A stretch of DNA of 43,452 nt from Xenophilus sp. L33 (GCF_009765735.1 NZ_LMUW01000044.1:1-43452); one strand, 5' to 3'. Shown: positions 25,622-40,491, numbered from the stretch's first letter. Numbers and translations: made by a program. Notes: generated from the sequence alone by a model not told the origin.

Positions 25622-26155
25622 TTATTTCTTCTTGGTCTCTTTGATCGTGATCTTCTCGTCCGAATAACGGATGCCCTTGCCCTTGTAGGGCTCGGGCGGA
25701 CGAACAGCACGGATCTCAGCGGCGACTTGACCAACGCGCTGGCGGTCAGCACCCTTGATCACGATTTCGGTCGGGGTCGCGGTGGCCACCGTGATGCCTT
25801 GCGGCATGTCGATGTTGACCGGGTGCGAGTAACCGACTTGCAGGTTCAACTTGTTGTTGGAGGCTGCGGCCTTGTAGCCGACGCCGACCAGGTTGAGCTT
25901 CTTCTCGAAGCCCTTGGTCACGCCGACCACCATGTTGTTGACCAGCTGGCGCAGGGTGCCGCTCATCGCGTTCGCTTCACGCGAATCGTTGGCGGGCACG
26001 AAGCTCAGCTTGCCTTCGTTGCTGGTGACGTTGACCAGCGCATTGCGGTGCAGGCTGAGCGAACCGCCCGTGCCCTTGACGCTGATCTGGTCATCCTTGA
26101 TCGACACATCCACGCCTTGGGGGATGGCGACCGGCATTTTTCCTACTCGGGACAT
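25622..26155 (-). CDS. rplF: Ribosomal protein L6
   Basis: 177 residues with two related RNA-binding domains. Start [15 protein letters not shown], central [22 protein letters not shown] (partly quoted) and the C-terminal [16 protein letters not shown] signature. 24 bp after rpsH. Confidence 0.98.
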   Translation of the reverse strand: MSRVGKMPVAIPQGVDVSIKDDQISVKGTGGSLSLHRNALVNVTSNEGKLSFVPANDSREANAMSGTLRQLVNNMVVGVTKGFEKKLNLVGVGYKAAASNNKLNLQVGYSHPVNIDMPQGITVATATPTEIVIKGADRQRVGQVAAEIRAVRPPEPYKGKGIRYSDEKITIKETKKK

Positions 26156-26179
26156 TTCAGTTTCTCCTCGATGTCTCGG

Positions 26180-26575
26180 TCAGGCGACGTAGCACAGGAC
26201 TTCGCCACCGACACCGGTAGCGCGCGCCTTGCGGTCGGTCATCACGCCCTGGGGGGTCGTCACGATCGCGACGCCGAGGCCGTTCTGGACTTGCGGAATG
26301 GCCGTGCTGCCCTTGTAGACACGCAGGCCGGGGCGGCTCACACGCTCGATGCGCTCGATGACCGGACGGCCAGCGTAGTACTTCAGCGTGATGACGAGTT
26401 CGGACTTGCCGGCTTCGGTCTTGACCTGGAAGCCGTCGATGTAGCCTTCGTCTTTCAGGACCTGCGAGATCGCGACCTTCACCTTGGAAGACGGGACCGA
26501 CACAGTGGGCTTCGCCACCATCTGCGCGTTGCGGATGCGCGTCAGCAGGTCGGCAATGGGATCACTCATGCTCAT
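26180..26575 (-). CDS. rpsH: Ribosomal protein S8
   Basis: 131 residues; central 16S-binding protein and, in E. coli, autogenous repressor of the spc operon. [17 protein letters not shown] start and [13 protein letters not shown] then [21 protein letters not shown]-terminus. ATG 26575; a second ATG two codons later is possible. Confidence 0.98.
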   Translation of the reverse strand: MSMSDPIADLLTRIRNAQMVAKPTVSVPSSKVKVAISQVLKDEGYIDGFQVKTEAGKSELVITLKYYAGRPVIERIERVSRPGLRVYKGSTAIPQVQNGLGVAIVTTPQGVMTDRKARATGVGGEVLCYVA

Positions 26576-26595
26576 GTTGTTTGCTCCTGCCTGGC

Positions 26596-26901
26596 TTACC
26601 AGCTGGCCTTGGTGACACCGGGGATGTCGCCAGCGAAAGCCAGTTCACGGATCTTGGCGCGGGCCAGACCGAATTGACGGAAGGTGCCGCGCGGGCGGCC
26701 GGTGATTTCGCAACGGTTGCGCTGGCGCGTCGGGTTGGCGTTGCGCGGGAGCTTCTGCAGGCCCAGGCGGGCGGCTGCGCGCTCTTCGTCGCTCTTCTTC
26801 GCGTCGTTGGCGATGGCCTTCAGCTCGGCGTGCTTGGCAGCGTACTTGGCGACCAGGTTGTCGCGCTTGAGTTCGCGTTGGATCAGGGATGCTTTTGCCA
26901 C
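26596..26901 (-). CDS. rpsN: Ribosomal protein S14, zinc-independent form
   Basis: 101 residues, the long type without CxxC zinc motifs. [16 protein letters not shown] start, [22 protein letters not shown] and [14 protein letters not shown]. Starts with GTG at 26901, 8 bp after rplE. Confidence 0.97.
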   Translation of the reverse strand: MAKASLIQRELKRDNLVAKYAAKHAELKAIANDAKKSDEERAAARLGLQKLPRNANPTRQRNRCEITGRPRGTFRQFGLARAKIRELAFAGDIPGVTKASW

Positions 26902-26909
26902 GGGTCGCC

Positions 26910-27449
26910 TCAGTTCTTGAACGGGAAACGGAAGCCGGCGAGAAGCGCCTTGGCTTCCTCATCGGTCTTGGCCGTCGTCGTGATGCTGATGTTGAGACCG
27001 CGCAGGGCATCGACCTTGTCGTATTCGATCTCGGGGAAAATAATCTGCTCTTTCACGCCGATGTTGTAGTTGCCGCGGCCGTCGAAGGCGCGACCCGAGA
27101 TACCGCGGAAGTCACGCACGCGCGGCAGGGCCACGGTGACGAAACGATCGAGGAATTCGTACATCTGAACGCCGCGCAGCGTGACCATGCAGCCGATCGG
27201 CTGGTTCTCGCGGATCTTGAAACCGGCGATGGCCTTCTTCGACTTGGTGACCACGGGCTTCTGGCCGGCGATCTTGGTCAGGTCGGCGACGGCGTTGTCG
27301 AGGACCTTCTTGTCGGCGACCGCTTCGCCCACACCCATGTTGAGCGTGATCTTGGTCAGGCGCGGGACCTGCATCGGCGAGGTGTAGCCGAACTTCTCGG
27401 TCAGATCCTTGGAGATCTTTTCGCGGTAGTGTTGTTGGAGACGTGCCAT
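26910..27449 (-). CDS. rplE: Ribosomal protein L5
   Basis: 179 residues; 5S rRNA-binding protein touching the P-site t[31 protein letters not shown] and [29 protein letters not shown] (partly quoted) are diagnostic. 11 bp after rplX. Confidence 0.98.
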   Translation of the reverse strand: MARLQQHYREKISKDLTEKFGYTSPMQVPRLTKITLNMGVGEAVADKKVLDNAVADLTKIAGQKPVVTKSKKAIAGFKIRENQPIGCMVTLRGVQMYEFLDRFVTVALPRVRDFRGISGRAFDGRGNYNIGVKEQIIFPEIEYDKVDALRGLNISITTTAKTDEEAKALLAGFRFPFKN

Positions 27450-27460
27450 GTGAATGCTCC

Positions 27461-27778
27461 TCAGGCCAGCTTGATTTCGTCGCCGCTGGACTTGAAGACG
27501 CGCACGCGCTTGCCGTCCGTGACCTTGATGCCCACGCGATCGGCCTTGCCGGTCGCGGCATTGAAGATCGCCACGTTGGATTGATGAATGGGCATGGTCT
27601 TCTCGACGATGCCACCGGTCGTGCCCTTGAGGGGGTTCGGCTTGGTGTGCTTCTTGACCATGTTGATGCCGTCGACGATCAGGTAGGAATCGTCCTTGCG
27701 CAGCGACACGGTGCCTCGCTTGCCCTTGTCCCGACCGGCCAGCACGATGACCTGGTCGCCTTTGCGAATCTTGTTCAT
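27461..27778 (-). CDS. rplX: Ribosomal protein L24
   Basis: 105 residues; assembly initiator of the large subunit. N-terminal KOW motif ([22 protein letters not shown]), [11 protein letters not shown] and [22 protein letters not shown] 27778, 11 bp after rplN. Confidence 0.98.
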   Translation of the reverse strand: MNKIRKGDQVIVLAGRDKGKRGTVSLRKDDSYLIVDGINMVKKHTKPNPLKGTTGGIVEKTMPIHQSNVAIFNAATGKADRVGIKVTDGKRVRVFKSSGDEIKLA

Positions 27779-27789
27779 GGCGGTTGTCC

Positions 27790-28158
27790 TTAGAGAACTT
27801 CGGGTGCCAGCGACACGATCTTCATGAACTTCTCGGTGCGCAGTTCGCGCGTGACCGGTCCGAAGATGCGGGTGCCGATGGGCTCCAGCTTGGCGTTGAG
27901 CAACACGGCGGCGTTGCCATCGAATTTGACGAGCGAGCCGTCCGGACGACGGATGCCCTTGGCGGTGCGGACCACGACGGCGCTGTAGATCTCGCCCTTC
28001 TTGACGCGACCGCGCGGCGCAGCTTCCTTGATGCTGACCTTGATGACGTCGCCCACGCTGGCGTAACGCCGCTTGGAGCCACCGAGCACCTTGATACACA
28101 GGACGGATTTCGCGCCCGTGTTGTCGGCCACGTCGAGCCGGGATTCAGTTTGGATCAT
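27790..28158 (-). CDS. rplN: Ribosomal protein L14
   Basis: 122 residues, the standard length; subunit-interface protein. [17 protein letters not shown] start, GVKxG-type basic loop and the C-terminal [10 protein letters not shown] and [12 protein letters not shown]. It is the first gene of the cluster: upstream is a promoter and then the divergent proC, so rpsQ and the rest of the S10 operon are elsewhere. Confidence 0.98.
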   Translation of the reverse strand: MIQTESRLDVADNTGAKSVLCIKVLGGSKRRYASVGDVIKVSIKEAAPRGRVKKGEIYSAVVVRTAKGIRRPDGSLVKFDGNAAVLLNAKLEPIGTRIFGPVTRELRTEKFMKIVSLAPEVL

Positions 28159-28189
28159 GTCTAGATATTCCCAACTTGTACCGTCCGCC

Positions 28190-28215
28190 TTTCCCGGAGA
28201 GAGCTCCTCGGGAAA
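28190..28215 (-). promoter_or_regulatory. Hairpin in the rplN leader
   Basis: TTTCCCG/CGGGAAA arms (28190-28196 and 28209-28215) around a 12-nt centre that can add a short GAG/CTC pairing. It sits in the predicted 5' leader of about 150 nt. No T-run follows. Candidate for leader-mediated control of the ribosomal operon; protein ligand unknown. Confidence 0.4.
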
Positions 28216-28315
28216 TGTGCTTTCGGTCAGTCTTGGGCCCGTCGTCCACGCCCCGAAACCATTTCGAGGCGCTTTTGCTGGGCAGATATGTTCGCCTTTT
28301 GAAGCGAAGCCCGCG

Positions 28316-28344
28316 ATTGTGGCACAGCTTTCCGGCATCGTCAA
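28316..28344 (-). promoter_or_regulatory. Promoter of the spc-alpha ribosomal operon
   Basis: Minus strand TTGACG (28344-28339), 17-bp spacer, CACAAT (28321-28316), a good sigma-70 match. Predicted start near 28308, giving a leader of about 150 nt before the rplN ATG. Position between two divergent genes and the strength of the -35 support it. Confidence 0.65.
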
Positions 28345-28432
28345 CACCTCGCTGGCCGAAGAAGGCAACGACAGGCATGGCGCCGAGAGGGCGACAATTT
28401 CGCTTTCATCGGGTTCTTGAACGGATAAAGCC

Positions 28433-29296
28433 ATGAACATCGCAGTCACCTTCCTGCCGCGCCGGGAGCCCGCGGACCCGGCGCCGCTGCCGCCGATCGC
28501 CTTCATCGGCGGCGGCAACATGGCCAGCGCGATCATCGGCGGCCTGCTCAAGCAGGACGGCATCGCCGAGGACATCGAGGTGGTCGAGCCCCACGAGGAG
28601 ACCCGGGCCCGGCTGGCCGGCGAATTCGGCATCGACGCCGAGCCCGAGGCCGGCCCGGCGCTGGCGCGCTGCCAGGTCGTGATCTGGGCGGTGAAGCCGC
28701 AGGTCTTCGCCGAGGCGGCGCGGCCGGTGCGCGGGCTGGCACCCGACGCGCTGCACCTGAGCGTCGCCGCCGGCATCCCGTCGGCCAGCATCGCCCGCTG
28801 GCTGGCCACCGACCGGGTGGTGCGCGCCATGCCCAACACGCCGGCGCTGATCGGCCAGGGCATGACCGGCCTCTACGCCCGCCCGGGCGTCGACGAAGCC
28901 GGCCGCCAGCGGGTCGAGCAGCTGCTCGGCGCCACCGGCGAGCTGCTCTGGGTCGACGACGAGGCATCGCTGGACGCGGTCACCGCCATTTCCGGCTCCG
29001 GGCCGGCCTACGTCTTCTATTTCATCGAGGCGATGACCGAGGCCGGCATCGAGCTGGGCCTGAGCGCCGATCAGGCGCACCAGCTGGCGGTCGGCACCTT
29101 CGCCGGCGCCACCGCGCTGGCCGCCAACGCCAGCGAGCCACCGGCCGTGCTGCGCGACCGGGTGACCTCCAAGGGCGGCACCACCTATGCGGCGGTGAGC
29201 GCGATGGAAAACGACGAGGTGAAGCAGAAGTTCATGGCGGCGATCCGGGCGGCGCACCGGCGCGCCGGCGAGCTGGGCGCCGAATTCGGCCGCTGA
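28433..29296 (+). CDS. proC: Pyrroline-5-carboxylate reductase
   Basis: 287 residues; last step of proline biosynthesis, NAD(P)H-dependent reduction of P5C in the cytoplasm. Rossmann motif [10 protein letters not shown] (22-31), [21 protein letters not shown] and the C-terminal P5CR signature around the [15 protein letters not shown] and VTSKGGTT blocks. About 20 residues longer at the N-terminus than E. coli ProC; no internal Met offers a better start. Divergent from rplN across a 274-bp control region. Confidence 0.95.
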   Translation: MNIAVTFLPRREPADPAPLPPIAFIGGGNMASAIIGGLLKQDGIAEDIEVVEPHEETRARLAGEFGIDAEPEAGPALARCQVVIWAVKPQVFAEAARPVRGLAPDALHLSVAAGIPSASIARWLATDRVVRAMPNTPALIGQGMTGLYARPGVDEAGRQRVEQLLGATGELLWVDDEASLDAVTAISGSGPAYVFYFIEAMTEAGIELGLSADQAHQLAVGTFAGATALAANASEPPAVLRDRVTSKGGTTYAAVSAMENDEVKQKFMAAIRAAHRRAGELGAEFGR

Positions 29297-29308
29297 GCGA
29301 GCCTTCGG

Positions 29309-30190
29309 TCAGCGCAGCCCGTAGCCGGCCACCACGCCGGCGAAAACGGCGAAGCCCAGCCAGTGGTTCTGCCGAAAGGCCAGGAAGCAGCCTTCGCGGG
29401 TGCGGTCCTTGATCAGCCGCCAGTGCCACAGCGCCTGGGCCGCCGCGGCCGCCAGGCCCAGGTAGAACCACGGCGACAACCCCTTGCCGGCCGCCACGCC
29501 GGCCCACATCGCCAGGTAGAGCGCGTAGCTGGCCATGACGATCGCCACGTCGAAGCTGCCGAAGGTGATCGCCGAGGTCTTCATGCCGATCTTCAGGTCG
29601 TCGTCGCGGTCGACCATCGCGTATTCGGTGTCGTAGGCCAGCACCCAGAAGAGGTTGCCGGCCAAGAGCCACCAGGCCAGCGCCGGCACCTCGGCCCGCA
29701 CCGCGGCGAAGGCCATCGGGATGCCGAAGCTGAAGGCCACGCCCAGCACCGCCTGCGGCACCGAGACGAAGCGCTTGGCGTAGGGATAGGCCAGGGTCAC
29801 CGCCAGCGCCACGAAGGACCACAGGACCGTCACCCGGTTGGTGGTCAGCACCAGTCCGAAGGCGACCAGCGCCAGCACCGCGCCGAGCGCCAGCGCCTCC
29901 CTGACAGAGATCGCGCCGCTGGTGACCGGCCGGCGGGCGGTGCGCTTGACGTGGCGGTCGAAGTCGCGGTCGGCGACGTCGTTGATGCAGCAGCCGGCGC
30001 TGCGCATCAGGATCGTGCCGAGCGTGAAGACCGCCAGCAGGTGCCAGCCCGGGAAGCCGCCCGCCGCGAACCAGAGCGCGCCCAGCGACGGCCATAGCAG
30101 CAGCAGCCAGCCGGCCGGCCGGTTCCAGCGGATCAGGTCGAGGTAGAGCGCGACCCGCGAGGGCGCGATCGGCGAAGGCGCGGTGGCCAT
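29309..30190 (-). CDS. ubiA: 4-hydroxybenzoate polyprenyltransferase
   Basis: 293-residue inner-membrane enzyme of ubiquinone biosynthesis that attaches the polyprenyl tail to 4-hydroxybenzoate. Aspartate-rich motifs for Mg-diphosphate: NDVADRDFD (about 70-78) and [12 protein letters not shown] (about 187-198). About eight hydrophobic helices. ATG 30190 lies 10 bp after the dps stop, so readthrough from dps is likely. Convergent with proC (12-bp gap). Confidence 0.96.
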   Translation of the reverse strand: MATAPSPIAPSRVALYLDLIRWNRPAGWLLLLWPSLGALWFAAGGFPGWHLLAVFTLGTILMRSAGCCINDVADRDFDRHVKRTARRPVTSGAISVREALALGAVLALVAFGLVLTTNRVTVLWSFVALAVTLAYPYAKRFVSVPQAVLGVAFSFGIPMAFAAVRAEVPALAWWLLAGNLFWVLAYDTEYAMVDRDDDLKIGMKTSAITFGSFDVAIVMASYALYLAMWAGVAAGKGLSPWFYLGLAAAAAQALWHWRLIKDRTREGCFLAFRQNHWLGFAVFAGVVAGYGLR

Positions 30191-30200
30191 GCGCGGCGCC

Positions 30201-30785
30201 TCAGTCCTCCAGCAGCGAGCGCAGCATCCAGGCGGTCTGGTCGTGCACCGTGCAGCGCGCGGTCAGCAGGTCGGCGGTCGGGTCGTCGCCGGCCTCCGCG
30301 GCCACGGGAATGAATTCGCGGGCGATGCGCGAGACCGTCTCGTGGCCCTTGACCAGGATCCGGACCATTTCCATGGCCTTGGGCGGCGAGGCCGGCACGT
30401 CGGGCACGGTGGCGATCTTGCTGAATTCGGCGTACGAGCCCGGCGCGTAGTGGCCCAGGGCGCGGATGCGCTCGGCCAGCACGTCGGTCGAGCCCCACAG
30501 CTCGGTGTACTGGCCCATGAACATGGCGTGCAGCGAGTTGAAGTGCGGCCCGGTCACGTTCCAGTGGAAGTTGTGGGTCGTCAGGTAGAGCGTGTAGGTG
30601 TCGGCCAGCACGCGGCTCAGGCCTTCGGCGATGGCGGCGCGGTCCTCGCGGTCGATGCCGATGTTGATCAGCGGCGCGTTGCGGCTGCCGGATTCATCGG
30701 CGACCTTGACGGCGCCCTTCTTGGGCACCTTGCCCGGCGCGGACGCGGCCAGGACTGACGACTTCTTGTTGACGACTTTGGCCAT
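30201..30785 (-). CDS. dps: Dps-family ferritin-like DNA-protection protein
   Basis: 194 residues. Dps fold with the inter-subunit ferroxidase residues in [13 protein letters not shown] (two His) and [11 protein letters not shown] (Asp, Glu). Before the four-helix bundle is a tail of about 32 residues rich in Lys and Ala ([10 protein letters not shown] to VPKKGAVKV), the kind of tail that lets E. coli Dps bind DNA. Stores iron and protects DNA from peroxide. It lies directly downstream of oxyR on the same strand (74-bp gap), consistent with control by OxyR. ATG 30785; an upstream in-frame stretch is not conserved. Confidence 0.94.
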   Translation of the reverse strand: MAKVVNKKSSVLAASAPGKVPKKGAVKVADESGSRNAPLINIGIDREDRAAIAEGLSRVLADTYTLYLTTHNFHWNVTGPHFNSLHAMFMGQYTELWGSTDVLAERIRALGHYAPGSYAEFSKIATVPDVPASPPKAMEMVRILVKGHETVSRIAREFIPVAAEAGDDPTADLLTARCTVHDQTAWMLRSLLED

Positions 30786-30859
30786 GGCGAGCTTTCTCTT
30801 TCTTGCGAAGGTTGGCGGCCGAAGATTCCGGCCAGGGCGCACTCTAGCGCAGCCGGTGG

Positions 30860-31825
30860 CTACGAAAGACGCTTCACGCCCGGCAGCTCGCACGCGTACA
30901 CCGCGTTGCGCAGCGCCGCGATCGCCTCATAGCGGGTGAAGCTGCGGCGCCAGGCCAGCACCACGCGGCGGGTCGGCGGCTCGCCGCCTTCCTTGTCGCG
31001 CACCGGCAGGTAGCGGACGATCTGCTCGGCGTCCTTGCGGCCCTTGGCGCGCGGCTTGAGCGCCTCCGCCGGCACCGACAGGCGCGGCACCAGGGTGACG
31101 CCCATGCCGGCCGCCACCATGTGCTTGATGGTCTCGAGCGACGAGCCCTCGAAGCTCTTGCGGATGCCTTCGGCGTTGCTCGAAAAGCGCGCGAATTCCG
31201 GGCAGACCTCCAGCACGTGGTCGCGAAAGCAGTGGCCGGTGCCCAGCAGCAGCATGGTTTCCCTCTTGAGCTCGTCGGAGGTGACCGATTCCTGGTCGGC
31301 CAGCGGATGGTGCGCCGGCAGCGCTGCCATGAAGGGCTCGTCGTAGAGCGCCGCGACCGCGAGACCCGTGTCCGGAAAGGGCTCGGCCATGATCGCGCAG
31401 TCGATCTCGCCGGCCCGCAGCATCTCCAGCAGCTTGACCGTGAAGTTCTCCTGCAGCACCAGCGGCATCTGCGGCGTGCGGGCGATGTTCTGGCGCACCA
31501 GGTCCGGCAGCAGGTACGGGCCGATGGTGTAGATGACGCCCAGGTTCAGCGGTCCCGACAACGGATCCTTGCCGCGCTTGGCGATCTCCTTGATGCTGGC
31601 CGCCTGGTCCAGCACGCTCTGGGCCTGCTGCACGATCTGTTCGCCGAGCGGCGTGACCGTGACCTCGCCAGCGCTGCGCTCGAAGAGCTTGACCTCGAGT
31701 TCGTCCTCCAGCTTCTTGATCGCGACCGAGAGCGTGGGCTGGGAGACGTAGCAGGCCTCGGCCGCCTTGCCGAAGTGACGTTCTCGGGCCACTGCGACGA
31801 TGTACTTGAGTTCGGTGAGAGTCAT
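30860..31825 (-). CDS. oxyR: Hydrogen-peroxide sensor, LysR-type regulator OxyR
   Basis: 321 residues from ATG 31825. LysR helix-turn-helix (about 1-60, with HFGKAAEACYVSQPTLS) and effector domain with both redox cysteines at the E. coli positions, C199 (GTGHCF) and C208 (LEVC). Peroxide forms the C199-C208 disulfide and activates transcription. No Shine-Dalgarno is visible; a CATAAT -10-like box at 31837-31842 suggests a very short leader. A TTG four codons upstream is a less likely start. Followed by dps, a classic OxyR target. Confidence 0.96.
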   Translation of the reverse strand: MTLTELKYIVAVARERHFGKAAEACYVSQPTLSVAIKKLEDELEVKLFERSAGEVTVTPLGEQIVQQAQSVLDQAASIKEIAKRGKDPLSGPLNLGVIYTIGPYLLPDLVRQNIARTPQMPLVLQENFTVKLLEMLRAGEIDCAIMAEPFPDTGLAVAALYDEPFMAALPAHHPLADQESVTSDELKRETMLLLGTGHCFRDHVLEVCPEFARFSSNAEGIRKSFEGSSLETIKHMVAAGMGVTLVPRLSVPAEALKPRAKGRKDAEQIVRYLPVRDKEGGEPPTRRVVLAWRRSFTRYEAIAALRNAVYACELPGVKRLS

Positions 31826-31836
31826 AGTTTTTGTCA

Positions 31837-31842
31837 ATTATG
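31837..31842 (-). promoter_or_regulatory. -10-like box before oxyR
   Basis: CATAAT on the minus strand, 11 bases before the oxyR ATG; the expected transcript start would leave about 5 leader bases. No convincing -35 at 16-18 bp, which is acceptable for an activator- or autoregulated LysR promoter. Weak call. Confidence 0.3.
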
Positions 31843-31976
31843 CGCAGGAGCCGCCCTGCCTTGCCGGCGCACCGGATTCGCGGCGCACGGCGCTTTCGGA
31901 CTTTTCCCAGAGGCATGCAGGCCAAGCGTTCGGAAAATCGGACGCCTCGCAACACCTCCGCCGCTCACGGCACGCC

Positions 31977-32675
31977 ATGCCCGCTCGCTTCCTCTTCCTG
32001 CTCGTTGCCGCGACCCTCGCGGCCCTGGCGCTCGTCGCCCAGGGCCCGGTGCATGCGCACGAAGCGGCGGGCGGCCTGGCGCTGCAGGCGCAACGCTGCG
32101 CCGATGCCGAAGTCGACCGGGACGCCGATGCCGATGCCGGCATCGCTCCGGCCGGCATCGCCGCCATGCGCCGGCAGCTCGACTGCCTCGGCGCGGGTGC
32201 CGACCGACCGGACGGGCACCCCGCCCCGAAGATGGCGGCCGCCGTACAGGATCGCCTCCCGGGCAACCTGCCGGTCGCCAACGCCCGCCTGCGCTCCACG
32301 TTCGGCCAGCGCGCCGATCCGTTCAACCACCGCACGAGCTTCCACGCGGGCATCGACCTGGCGGCCCGCAGCGGCACGCCGATCCTGTCGACCGCGGGCG
32401 GCCGCGTGATCTTCTCGGGCCACAAGCCCGGCTACGGCAACGTGGTCGAGATCGACCACGGCAACGCGCTGGTGACCCGCTACGGCCATGCCTCGCGCCT
32501 GATCGCGCGCGAAGGCGACCGGGTGCTGCCGCGCCAGCACATCGCCGACGTCGGCTCGACCGGCCGCTCCACCGGCCCGCACCTGCATTTCGAGGTGCTG
32601 CGCGACGGCCGGCCGATCGATCCGGGCGACTACCTGCGCTCGTTCGACGACGACCCGCGCCACCCGCCGGCCTGA
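31977..32675 (+). CDS. M23 (LytM-type) metallopeptidase, exported
   Basis: 232-residue precursor. Signal peptide about 1-28 (hydrophobic core, then HAHEAAGG). A linker with two Cys (in QRCAD and LDCLG) is followed by the peptidase domain (about 105-222), which keeps the zinc and catalytic residues: His in RTSFHAGIDLAA with the following Asp, and HLHFEV. It likely cleaves peptidoglycan cross-links in the periplasm, or activates amidases if degenerate; the active site looks intact. Lies between the divergent oxyR and the convergent recG. Confidence 0.92.
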   Translation: MPARFLFLLVAATLAALALVAQGPVHAHEAAGGLALQAQRCADAEVDRDADADAGIAPAGIAAMRRQLDCLGAGADRPDGHPAPKMAAAVQDRLPGNLPVANARLRSTFGQRADPFNHRTSFHAGIDLAARSGTPILSTAGGRVIFSGHKPGYGNVVEIDHGNALVTRYGHASRLIAREGDRVLPRQHIADVGSTGRSTGPHLHFEVLRDGRPIDPGDYLRSFDDDPRHPPA

Positions 32676-32700
32676 AAGCCGTGCGCCGGACCCGATGCGG

Positions 32701-38119
<5,419 letters not shown>

Positions 38120-38241
38120 CGAGACTCCCGGAAAGGTTGCGGATCGGACCATTCTCGTTCACACGGGTGGCGAAGGCCGTGGCCGAAGGTCAAAATTCCC
38201 GGCGGACTCGCGCGCGTCCGCCTTCTTCCGAAAGACCTTTC

Positions 38242-39021
38242 ATGACCGACTCTTCCCTCTCTTCCTACACCGCGCGCTATCCCTCGCTGGCCGGCCGCAC
38301 CGTGTTCATTTCCGGCGGCGCCAGCGGCATCGGCGAGACCCTGGTGCGGGCCTTCCACGCGCAGGGCGCGCGGGTCGGCTTCTGCGACATCGACGAGGCT
38401 GCCGGGCGGGCGCTGGCCGATCAGCTCAAGGCCGGCGAGGCGCCGCTCTTCGTGCCCTGCGACGTCACCGACGTGGCCGCGCTCGGCGCCGCCATCGGCG
38501 CGGTGCGTGAGCATTTCGGCCCGATCCGGGTGCTGCTCAACAACGCCGCCAACGACCGCCGCCACGAGATGGCCGACGTCACCAGCGAGGACTTCGACCG
38601 CCTGGTCGCGGTCAACTTCAAGCACCAGTTCTTCGCCGCGCAGGCGGTGGCCGACGACATGCGCCGCCAGGGCGGCGGCTCGATCGTCAACTTCGGCTCG
38701 ATCAGCTGGATGATCAAAGGCGCCGGCTACCCGGTCTACCAGGCCTGCAAGGCGGCCGCGCGCGGCCTCACGCGCTCGCTGGCGCGCGACCTGGGCAAGC
38801 AGAACATCCGGGTCAACTCGATCGTGCCGGGCTGGGTGATGACCGGGCGCCAGCTGAAGCTCTGGGTCAAGCCCGAATCGGGCGCCGAGATCGACGCCGC
38901 CCAGTGCCTGCCGGGCCGCGTCATGCCTGCGGACATCGCCGCCATGGCGCTGTTCCTGGCGGCCGACGATTCGCGCATGTGCAGCGCGCAGGACTACGTG
39001 GTGGACGCCGGCTGGACCTGA
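38242..39021 (+). CDS. Short-chain dehydrogenase, sugar-dehydrogenase type
   Basis: 259-residue classical SDR. Cofactor motif GGASGIG (about 25-31), CDI after the second strand with an Asp that suggests NAD preference, NNAAND (about 95-100), catalytic Ser in GSIS, and YQACK (Tyr-x-x-x-Lys), then NSIVPGWVMT. The style resembles L-arabinose, L-fucose or D-galactose dehydrogenases of Burkholderiales. Paired divergently with the aldose epimerase, so a free-sugar 1-dehydrogenase is likely, but this rests on context. The 3' end overlaps the convergent zinc-ribbon gene by 28 bp. Confidence 0.88.
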   Translation: MTDSSLSSYTARYPSLAGRTVFISGGASGIGETLVRAFHAQGARVGFCDIDEAAGRALADQLKAGEAPLFVPCDVTDVAALGAAIGAVREHFGPIRVLLNNAANDRRHEMADVTSEDFDRLVAVNFKHQFFAAQAVADDMRRQGGGSIVNFGSISWMIKGAGYPVYQACKAAARGLTRSLARDLGKQNIRVNSIVPGWVMTGRQLKLWVKPESGAEIDAAQCLPGRVMPADIAAMALFLAADDSRMCSAQDYVVDAGWT

Positions 39022-40100
39022 GCCAGGGGCGGCACCGACGGCACCGGCGGCACCGGCCCGTCGGCCGGCTGCGCCGGGGTGCCGCAGGCATGGCAGAACT
39101 TCGCGAACGCGCTCTTGCGGGCGTCGCAGGCGCGGCAATGGTCGAACAGGCCGATGCCGCAGTGCGGGCAGAAGTCGATCTGCGTGTTCTTGAGGTCCAC
39201 CGGCCGCTCGCAGCCTGGGCACACGCCCTTGGCCAGCCGGGCCAGCGCGGTGTCGTAGCTCAGCTCGTTGCGGCGCACCGTCTCGGGCTGGGCCTCGGCC
39301 AGCTTCTGGCGGGCCAGGTAGCGATTGAGCGCCACGATCGCATAGCGCCCGACCAGCACGGTCAGCACGATGCCGACCGCGTAGCGCACGTAGCCGCCGT
39401 AGCTCGGCAGGTAGGGCACCAGCTCGACGAAGAAGGCGAACAGCGCGAAGAAGATGAAGCCCCAGACGAAGGGCCACCAGGTGCTCTTGCGCTTCTTCAC
39501 GAAGAGCCAGCCGGCGATCACCAGCAGCGGCAAGGTCAGCGCCAGCCGGTAGCCGAAGACGCGCAGCTCGATGCGGCGGTTCTCGGCCTCCATGCGGGTG
39601 GCCGCGGCTTCCTCGAGCGGCGCCAGGCGCTGCGCCGCCTGCTCGCGCGCCTGGCGGGCGTCGAGCGCGGCCTTGCGCTGGTCGCCGACCTGGCGCTCGG
39701 CCTCGTCTTCCTTCTGCTTGAGCGCGTCGAGCGCGCGGGTCCGGGCGATCAGCTCGGTGTCCTGGTCGGGCTGGGCGGTCGCGTGGCGGGTCGCGATCCA
39801 GTTGCCGAAGGTCTCGCGCGCCGCCCGGCTGGCCTGGCGGGCGGTGGCCAGCCGCAGCTCGGCCTGCTCGCGTTCGCGGTCGGCCTCCTGCTCGCTGCGC
39901 TCGGCGTCGCGGATCGTGGCGCGCAGCGGCTCGGCCGCGGCGCGGTCGATGAAGTCGTCCAGCTCGATGCGGTGCTCGACTTCCGGCAGGTCGCCGACGA
40001 TCGTGCTGCCCAGTCCGATCAGGAAGCCCGCGAAGACGAAGGCCACCAGCCAGAGGCCGCGCCGGAACCAGGCCTCGGACAGGCGCAGGGACTTGTTCAT
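38994..40100 (-). CDS. Coiled-coil membrane protein with C-terminal double zinc ribbon
   Basis: 368 residues. Order of parts: transmembrane helix about 14-34; long charged coiled coil about 43-178 rich in Ala, Arg, Glu and Gln; three hydrophobic segments at about 181-201, 210-230 and 238-260; then a cytoplasmic tail with four CxxC-type pairs (C294/C297, C311/C314, C322/C325, C336/C339), that is two zinc ribbons, and a Pro-rich end. With TM1 and TM2 flanking it, the coiled coil should face the periplasm. The function is unknown to me; homologues appear in Burkholderiales as zinc-ribbon proteins. Preceded by a small membrane-protein gene (8-bp gap), probably its partner. Confidence 0.8.
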   Translation of the reverse strand: MNKSLRLSEAWFRRGLWLVAFVFAGFLIGLGSTIVGDLPEVEHRIELDDFIDRAAAEPLRATIRDAERSEQEADREREQAELRLATARQASRAARETFGNWIATRHATAQPDQDTELIARTRALDALKQKEDEAERQVGDQRKAALDARQAREQAAQRLAPLEEAAATRMEAENRRIELRVFGYRLALTLPLLVIAGWLFVKKRKSTWWPFVWGFIFFALFAFFVELVPYLPSYGGYVRYAVGIVLTVLVGRYAIVALNRYLARQKLAEAQPETVRRNELSYDTALARLAKGVCPGCERPVDLKNTQIDFCPHCGIGLFDHCRACDARKSAFAKFCHACGTPAQPADGPVPPVPSVPPLAQVQPASTT

Positions 40101-40108
40101 CGCCGGCC

Positions 40109-40351
40109 TCAGGGTTGCGGCGGCGTGCGGGCTGCGGCCGGTGTCTCGGCCGAGGTTTCGGGCACGGTGGGCTCGCGCTCGACGCCGCCGCCTTGCGGCT
40201 TGGACATCGGGAACAGGAACAGGCCCGCCAGCGTCACCGCGACGGCCACCAGGGCCAGCTGCAGCGCCAGCTTGAGCAGCCGGCTCCGGCGCGGCACGCG
40301 TGCCTTGTATTCGTGCTCGTAGGGCCCGAAGTTGGTCGGCGTGCGACTCAT
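40109..40351 (-). CDS. Small single-pass membrane protein, partner of the zinc-ribbon protein
   Basis: 80 residues from ATG 40351. Basic N-terminus (about 1-26, with YKARVPRRSRLLK), one transmembrane helix (about 27-49), then a Pro/Glu/Thr-rich periplasmic tail that looks disordered. Positive-inside charge supports a cytoplasmic N-terminus. Located 8 bp upstream of the coiled-coil zinc-ribbon gene on the same strand, so the pair is an operon. No family recognised. Confidence 0.65.
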   Translation of the reverse strand: MSRTPTNFGPYEHEYKARVPRRSRLLKLALQLALVAVAVTLAGLFLFPMSKPQGGGVEREPTVPETSAETPAAARTPPQP

Positions 40352-40491
40352 GGCCGGATCCGCCGCGTCAAGCGAAGAAGGGTCGATGTCTGCATGGTGG
40401 CTGGGCGACGAAGTGGAAGTGCGCAAATGATGGTTCCGGTGAATGCCGCAACATGGGGTTTCATTTCGGGGTGCCGCCTGTGTCCGCCCTG

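Noticed and set aside
30817..30833. GGCCG/CGGCC hairpin between oxyR and dps as a terminator
   Set aside because: Five-bp stem with no T-tract on the coding strand.
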